Below are positions 57,983 through 64,000 of a stretch of DNA of 64,000 bases, piece after piece (within the stretch, counting starts at the first letter, position 1; every line of letters begins with the position of its first letter). The stretch comes from Marasmius tenuissimus. Taxonomy: Eukaryota > Basidiomycota > Agaricomycetes > Agaricales > Marasmiaceae. The stretch lies in assembly GCA_029532415.1 (NCBI GenBank), contig JAQOTA010000016.1, positions 1-64,000 on the forward strand, given 5' to 3'. The notes under the pieces are model-generated. The model made no database searches, was not told where the DNA came from, and saw only the letters and a program-made list of their open reading frames with translations. Made by a program: the position numbers and the translations under genes.

Positions 57983-58570
57983 TTAGGCTGGGAATTGCAG
58001 CAAGCCGTGCTTGCGTCGATTTACTTCCATCTGAAAACAATGTCCCGTTAGTTGACGTTCTCCAGCCCTGCAAGACCTCACGCTCATACCATTACATCCT
58101 TTTTCAAGTTCATCAACTCGTAATAACATCTCTTCACGTCCCTTATTCCCGCCAACGAAACCCTGTCCAACCAAGCAAGTTCCATCTCTTCGGCTCGACA
58201 GTCGTCCATTCCTGGATTTCAACCATTCTGCAGTGTACCCTGCATGACCAATATCAGCAAAAACCGCAATGTAACCTCCCAAATCATGAACGCACCCAGC
58301 CAGTCTTTCTCGAAATTTCCATCCCAAATCTTTCAGCAGATCCCTGCCAAGAGTCGTATTCCGCTCAATAACTTCGTCGACACAGTTTATTTGGCATTCC
58401 AAATCGTTCATTGTGTACGGGTAGAACCATTTCTTCGCCCCGACTACTGTGACGAGGAGGATTGTACCCATGATGAGGAGCTTGGTCAAGATACCTCCTT
58501 CGCTTCTATCAACTGTCGAAACCCCCTCTGTGACCATCGAAACAGACGTCTCTGTTGATAGAACTGGCAT
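57983..58570 (-). CDS. Small single-pass membrane protein, paralogue of the gene at 55400-56082
   Basis: The frame opens with MPVLSTETSVSMVTEGVS, then a membrane helix (LTKLLIMGTILLVTVVGA), KKWFYPYTMNDLECQI and a helical tail (VDEVIERNTTLGRDLLKDLG). As with its paralogue, the true gene is probably spliced after KFRERLAG: a GTGCGT donor and a CATGCAG acceptor about 50 bases apart keep the frame. The unspliced reading continues to 57983, so the 3' limit is provisional. The two genes are 1.9 kb apart on opposite strands. Confidence 0.55.
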   Translation of the reverse strand: MPVLSTETSVSMVTEGVSTVDRSEGGILTKLLIMGTILLVTVVGAKKWFYPYTMNDLECQINCVDEVIERNTTLGRDLLKDLGWKFRERLAGCVHDLGGYIAVFADIGHAGYTAEWLKSRNGRLSSRRDGTCLVGQGFVGGNKGREEMLLRVDELEKGCNGMSVRSCRAGERQLTGHCFQMEVNRRKHGLLQFPA

Positions 58571-59754
58571 CTGTCGCTCGTTTTCTGGATTTCTGGTTCT
58601 TGCCCGTTGTTGGAGTTCCCTGTGCTAACGATAGACACTGTTCCGATGGGTCAAAGCTGGAAAAGAGACACCAACCGAGGTATTTACGCACCGTTTATGT
58701 GTAGATAGACAACACTTGAGCAATGTGATTCGGTTTGGGCTTTTACTTGAGGCTGGAGGATTTGGAGCTTGGGTTTTCGCCCTCTGGAGACTGGCCGCTC
58801 AATGCTGTGAGAGCGGACTTTTGTGTGAATATTGGCGTGACCTGTAGGCGCTCGACGTCGCGACATTGAATTTTGGAATAGCAGATCACTAGAATGGATT
58901 GCTGGGCTCGATGAAGGCCTCAAGGCCTGAGGCCTGAAGCCTGAAGCCTAATCCTGAGACTTGCACTTTGATGTCTGCAGCAATCGCCATGGCAGCGAAG
59001 CGTCGGTCAAGTCTTAGTGAGGAGGCGTAGACCCTCGGACCGCGTCTGAGGGCAAGCAGGCTTTTTCCAGGCTCTAGATCTTTCACTTTCACCAGCACCT
59101 CAGGCGCACGGTCAACACTGTGTGACTGCCTTTTTCCCTTGAAGTTTTCTCTCCGCCTATCTCATTCAACACTGTGCCACGCATAGAAGAGGATCGACAA
59201 TATGGCCATGGGTAATACGCATGCTCGACGGCGACTGGATTTCCGATAACGATGGAAGTTGGTGTCCTCAGTTGGAACTGCCACAAACTTTTCCTGCACA
59301 ATTCATCGACACAACACGCGGTGAACACGATTCTACCTCCAGAACGGCGCTCCAGCTCGATATCAACGTGATTGCCCCGATGGCATTGGGATATGAATCA
59401 ATTCTGCAGGGCTTGGTGGGACCACGTCGAGTCATTCGGTCTCCAAGAGATAGTACGAGTTCAGTTTTCTAAACCTGAGCACGTTTTCTTACTGTCGGGT
59501 AGACGTGGACCGGGATTGAATGGAATGAAGTTCGCACCTCGACTAATCAATGGGAGGAATCCTTGCGGCAGAGGCATGGATGCCAGAACAATAGCCACAA
59601 ATGGAACTTTGCAACTTACCTCCGTGCTTTGGCCCAGCCACCTCCTTATTGTGAAATGTACTCCATCAAATCTCAACTATTGACACGCCCGGCCCTACCA
59701 CATTGTTTTCCTCAAGAGGCCATTCGTCTCACGGGCCTCGAGGCCATTTCGTCC
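58571..59754. other. Intergenic region
   Basis: No supportable gene. A short GC-rich direct repeat (AGGCCT-type units, about 58915-58950) is visible. The right end is the upstream region of the GH16 gene. Confidence 0.4.
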
Positions 59755-59761
59755 TATATAA
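59755..59761 (+). promoter_or_regulatory. TATA box of the GH16 gene
   Basis: TATATAA, 66 bases before the chosen start codon at 59827, followed by a CT-rich leader. Confidence 0.6.
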
Positions 59762-59826
59762 CGCATAGCTGATTGAGCTATCAATCGCCACATTCTCCGT
59801 CTTTTCTGTCGACTCTACGCACGACC

Positions 59827-61175
59827 ATGAAGAGCTTCCTACTCTCGTTTCTAACTTTATTGTTGATACCCCTCGTCTGTCTCGCTATTCGCAGCGACGG
59901 ACACTCCTTCGACGCCCCTTCCTTCCGCCGCAATCACCATCGCTCTCAAAGTTCACGGCGGAACAACGTCAAGTACTGCCTGCAAGATAAGTATTGCGGA
60001 GAAGACATCTTAAAGTATGTCATAATAGCTTCTCTCCGTTGGGCGAGTTGACCCAAACGCTTTTTCCTGTAGCTCGTGGAATTTTTTCGCTGCTCCTGAT
60101 CCTACCCATGGCATGGTCGACTACCAGAACAAGGACAACGCGATCAAGAAGGGGCTAGCGTACGTTCAATCCGACGGAACGACTGTCCTTGCTGTGGATA
60201 ACACCACCTGGCTTGCTCCTGGGGCGAATCGGGCTTCGTGAGTCTCTCCTAACGCCGCTGTCAACGTTTTCAATCTCCTGATGTACCCGCCCTTCCCCGT
60301 GTCAGAGTCCGAATCAGCTCACCGAAGACATACAGTCAGGGTCTTTTCATCGCTGACTTTTGGGCTATGCCATATGGATGCAGCGTGTGGCCGGCGTGGT
60401 GGTGAGTGACTTTCAGTGTTCCCCGGGGATCCCTTCGGTTGACGTTCAATGCCCAATCTCAGGACTGTGGGACCTGATTGGCCGAACGGAGGTGTGTTTC
60501 TGGCGATACACGTACGCGTCGATCTTCCCTCACCGACCTATGTCTCTTTCCGATCAACTAGGCGAAATTGACGTGCTAGAAGGTGTTCATAACTCACAAA
60601 CCAATCAAGTCACGCTGCATACCTCCAACGGATGTTCAACCGATACCAACTTCAAATCCTCCGCTTCTGGCGCGTTGACGAAACCTGACTGCGCGGCTGG
60701 CACTGACAATGCTGGTTGTGCATTCATCGATTCCGACTCCCGCTCGTATGGAAAGGGATTCAACCTACAGGGCGGGGGTGTCTACGCCCACCTGTGGGAC
60801 AGTGAAGGGATCAAGGTGTGGTTCTTCTCTCGAAGTGCGATTCCGAAGGACATACAGGATGGGGAGCCCAAACCGTATACGGAGAATTGGGGGAAACCGG
60901 TCGCGTTGTGGAGGCATGGGAACAGCTGTGATATGACGAAGCACTTCTACGAGCATGCGATGATTATTGATACAACTTTGTGTGGAGATTGGGCAGGCAA
61001 CACGTATAAGGATGCTGGATGTCCTGGGACATGTGCTGATGCCGTGAAGGACCCTAAGAATTTCGATAGTAAGTCGAGTTTGTTATTTTATTCCAATGAG
61101 TTTGGGCCGTGTGCTCATGTTCTTGCAGATGCGCGGTGGAAGATTAATTATATCGCAGTTTATCAGGCTGCATGA
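59827..61175 (+). CDS. Secreted glycoside hydrolase family 16 (endo-beta-1,3-glucanase-like)
   Basis: Exons 59827-60014, 60073-60237, 60306-60401, 60463-60491, 60562-61068 and 61129-61175 close exactly in phase to 343 residues. The signal peptide is SFLLSFLTLLLIPLVCLA. The GH16 fold is clear: WNFFAAPDPTHGMVDYQ, VRISSPKTYSQGLFIADFW, CSVWPAWWTVGPDWP and the catalytic signature GEIDVLEGVH, giving nucleophile and acid/base Glu in ExDxxE. Cys-rich loops (TSNGCSTD, DNAGCAFIDSDSRSYG) are typical of fungal laminarinase-like members, which act on beta-1,3/1,6-glucans of cell walls. The last intron is 60 nt, a multiple of three and free of stops. Confidence 0.92.
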
Positions 61176-61914
61176 CATCGACGACAAACACAAAGATGCG
61201 TTGCACGCATCTGTATGAATACAACCCACACTCGTTTCTATTCTTATCGGTGATGATTTATGGTATAACTTATTGGGTCTCTTGCATGTATAATTTCTAC
61301 TCGAACCCCCAGGCTCAAAATGAATATTCTTAGGCTGTACTACTCGTTGAAGCTAACCGGAGTTAGTCGTCGTGCTAGATCCTCCAGGCCCTCTCGACGC
61401 GTTTGTTCACGTTTCAGAGGTACTGCGATGTGCGGCGACGTCTTCCTCACCACATCACCAGAGATGCCCCCGCGTTATGCGTGGCCGCAGGTCTCCAAGG
61501 TCGGTAGCAATGCTTACGAGTGGCACGACAGAGGTGTTGAAGTTGAATACTTATACTGCGCGAGGCCTTCCGACTAACAAATGTAGGCAAGATACGTATT
61601 AGTCGACTCGTCCTGGGTGGGGTCAGCTATCAGGAAAAGCTTATCATAGGTTACGCCAACTTGGATGAGGCGCGCCGCTTGACTAGGGCTTCGCACACGC
61701 TGATAGTCATGCTCAGCTTCATAATTCGTTTTAATTCGACCTTATGATATCTGAACGGCCCTGAGTAGTAGGACACACAACATTACGTGCCAGTTCAGAG
61801 TGAATGGTATGTGCAAAGGACAGAGTATTAGTGGCGACAGTGGGGGGTCTATCGCTACGTCGATATCGACCCACTCGGCTGAAGACAGCCGTCGGAATGT
61901 CCCGAAGGTTGAAC
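61176..61914. other. Intergenic region
   Basis: Convergent spacer between the GH16 and DUF6697 genes. A plus-strand frame at 61320-61577 (85 codons) lacks support. Nothing else was recognised. Confidence 0.4.
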
Positions 61915-63521
61915 CTATCCCAAGTCGAGGAACACTGGTCGGACGAGGACCCTCCCAAGAGCATGAACTAGAAAAGTGTTGTCTCGCGAACGAGGGTGAT
62001 TTCGTCTATCCAGATGCCTTGGCCTTTTTTCCAGTCTGGCGCTGAAACGCGTTTTCGGGCGCGGACGCTTGGGCGGAGGAGAAGCGTCAGAATTCAATGC
62101 TTTTCTTTTCTTGGTCGTTTCCTCTTCCTCTTCCTCCTCTTCTGAGGTTTCTGCTTTCTTGACGATATATCGTTGGAATTCTTTTTCGTAGGCCACACAA
62201 GCCATCTTCCACACGACGATAGCCTAGATCAAATGGTGAGTTGCACAATGGCTGCCAGTATCTGGATAGGCAATCGTCACCTCTTCGCCTCGATCGAGAG
62301 CATCGGCAACTTGTTCTGCAGTGACTACCCCGAGATACTTGTTGTTCGTGTCATTCAGTTTGATCGTGTATTCGGCAAGGTTAACCTCTCGATTGGTGTT
62401 GGTGGGACGGTTTCGGAGTTGGATTCGTATCCTATGGTTTCTTCCCCAGTCCTTCGACAACATTCCTTGGACCCACGTCTTCTTGGCCTTTGAAGACGGA
62501 TCAGTATGGATACCTCAGGCTGGAACAACTTCCCCACGAAACAGATAGGATGTTCCACCCACCTTCTCCGGAAGTCCCCGCCACTCGTCGATAGTTAGTG
62601 TCGAAGAGAACTCCATCTCATAGTGACCTAAATATAGCCATCGCCCGCTGGTGATACGCACAATGACTCGACACCTTCCCCCTCCCCACTGATGATCTGG
62701 TGAAAGATCATCATTGAGACGACGTGAACGAAAAAACAAACCCCCCCTTCCCGGTATGGAGGGCATATACGGGTTATAATCGTTCGTTATGCATTGAAAT
62801 TGGTCGCTCGCAAAGCCCATCTCAACTAGTTTGGCTCTCTTCTTTGGTGCCAAGGTAGGAAACGTTGCTTGTGGGCTTCCTCCGCAAAGAGTGCTTAGAT
62901 GCGCACGTGTCACGGTGTAGTTGATGTCGAGGTCATCTTCGTCCGCGACGGTGATTGTGAAAGGAGCTATGGTCTGAATGATGTCCGTTGCTCTCAAAGG
63001 GTCGAGGAAGTCCTTGTCAATTTCTTTTTTGATTTTCAGTTCGTCCTGAGAAAACGAATTTCAGCCTGAACGCGACCGTAAGACAGAATAGCAGAGCAGT
63101 GCACGAACATTTCGCATCTCGCGAAGGACACGTCTAGCTTCCACCTTCTGCTGAATGAGATCCAGCTCTTGAGCTATCTCTTCTTCCTTTTTAATCAAAG
63201 CTAGTTCCTTTTTCTTGTCCTCATCCCCGCCCTGCAAGTCCAGTGGTATATTGTCCTCCTCCTGCTTGACAACAGTTTCCGTTTGTGCAACTCTCGACGC
63301 GTTTTTCTCGCGTCTGACCATTGCTTTGTAAACTTTTATGGTGTCTGAGGGGAAGAAGGTTGGTAAAAAGTCGCCTGGAAGTGACAACTGGCAAGGGTGC
63401 GGGTCGTCGACGTAAAGCTAGTAAGACAGCCCAACGTTAACCGAGCGGCAACTCACACAGGTTTTCCCAACTCGAACCCCAGCCTAGGATGATCATAGTT
63501 ACTGATGGTACAGAACTGGTA
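61915..63521 (-). CDS. DUF6697 domain protein
   Basis: Mushroom-specific family of unknown function. Exons include about 63521-63459, 63417 down to about 63109, then 62997-62515, 62490-62224 and a last piece ending at 61915. The N-terminal part reads YDHPRLGFELGKP, then FLPTFFPSDTIKVY, followed by a Glu/Lys-rich coiled coil (KKEEEIAQELDLIQQKVEA). The DUF6697 core shows YMPSIPGRGGLFFRSR, WLYLGHYEMEF, LTIDEWRGLPEKV, WGRNHRIRIQLRNR and, across an intron, DALDRGEE/AIVVWKMACVAYEKEF. The tail combines an acidic run and a basic, Pro-rich patch (KRPRPKTR) that may be a nuclear signal. Upstream of 63521 the same frame meets a TAA (63525-63527), so the 5' end is unresolved. Confidence 0.7.
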
Positions 63522-64000
63522 CTGTTACAGCGGCCAGGCAATGTTCTGAGAATCATGGGCGTTTGGGTCAGGAGAAATCAGGAGATCAAAGAGGCTTGAT
63601 GAAGTTCGACGATCGGTGCCATGGTCAAGATGATCCCTACTTCGAACAATTCTTCGGCCTAGATTGTGCTGGTATATATAGATAGCTGAGTTATAAGGAC
63701 AATGTAACTATCAATCACCAGTCAAGTAGAAGATATACTAATGAGCAGCCAGTATAGGTAAAATTACGTGCGACTTCAGAGCAAACTTTAGTATGTACAG
63801 CGAACAGTAATACGTATACTAGCAGCAAGCCTCGGCGCGGATTGACTGGAGCCATTTGACCCATCGACATGAACCCGCTAGGCTGAACACAACCGGCGGA
63901 TCGGTATGAGCCTAAGTCGAGTCGAGGATCCATCAAGAAAATCAAGGACCATAGTCATAGATCGGGGAGGACTGCTCTCGTAGAGAAGAACTTCTCGATA
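63522..64000. other. 5' flank of the DUF6697 gene
   Basis: The minus strand keeps a protein-like reading for about 100 bases (SLFDLLISPDPNAHDSQ), interrupted by the TAA at 63525-63527. It is probably an earlier exon of the same gene. Beyond it nothing was recognised. Confidence 0.35.

Noticed and set aside
1..64000. tRNA genes, rRNA and CRISPR arrays.
   Set aside because: I looked for tRNA T-loop and acceptor patterns and for regularly spaced repeats and found none that hold together.

Overview
The window reads as nuclear DNA of a filamentous basidiomycete, most likely an Agaricomycete. Nearly every conserved gene is cut by 45-70 nt introns with GT...AG ends and a CTGAC/CTAAC-type branch site. 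Mushroom-typical families are present (DUF6533 seven-helix proteins, DUF6697 proteins, F-box/LRR proteins, small Ser-rich secreted proteins, MULE elements with a SWIM finger). The species cannot be named from the sequence. All gene models were spliced by hand from reading frames and splice signals; where exon phases close exactly, this is stated.

Layout. 0.7-11.2 kb, plus strand: HMG-CoA synthase, the RNase P/MRP subunit Rpp40, a secreted GPI-type protein, a disordered protein and the Rab5-type exchange factor Vps9. 11.3-22 kb, minus strand: pantothenate synthetase, then the very long HEAT-repeat protein Gcn1. 22-31 kb is the accessory part: a MULE transposase (+) whose spliced frame is open throughout, a 2-oxoglutarate/Fe(II) dioxygenase of the transposon-associated TET/JBP-like type (+) broken at a nine-G run, and a convergent Cys-rich acidic protein (-). 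31-38 kb: an uncharacterised protein, an F-box protein, about 2.5 kb of decayed sequence and a small membrane protein. 38.4-44.3 kb, minus strand: the exosome nuclease Dis3/Rrp44 and eIF2-gamma. 45-64 kb: a DUF3455-type secreted protein, a stray copy of part of a dynactin gene, a DUF6533 membrane protein, dynactin p27 sharing a promoter region with ribosomal protein L15, an SLC35F-type transporter, two related small membrane proteins on opposite strands around a tandemly duplicated mini-gene, a GH16 glucanase-like enzyme and a DUF6697 protein.

The housekeeping genes do not form one pathway, although several concern translation and RNA handling (Gcn1, eIF2-gamma, L15, Dis3, Rpp40). Gcn1 and eIF2-gamma both belong to the eIF2/amino-acid starvation circuit. 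The best candidate for something undescribed is the 23-31 kb block, where a MULE, a putative nucleic-acid-modifying dioxygenase and an unknown Cys-rich protein lie side by side. Several genes show apparent single-base frame breaks (about 5.45, 10.3 and 28.3 kb); these may be real decay, missed introns or assembly errors.
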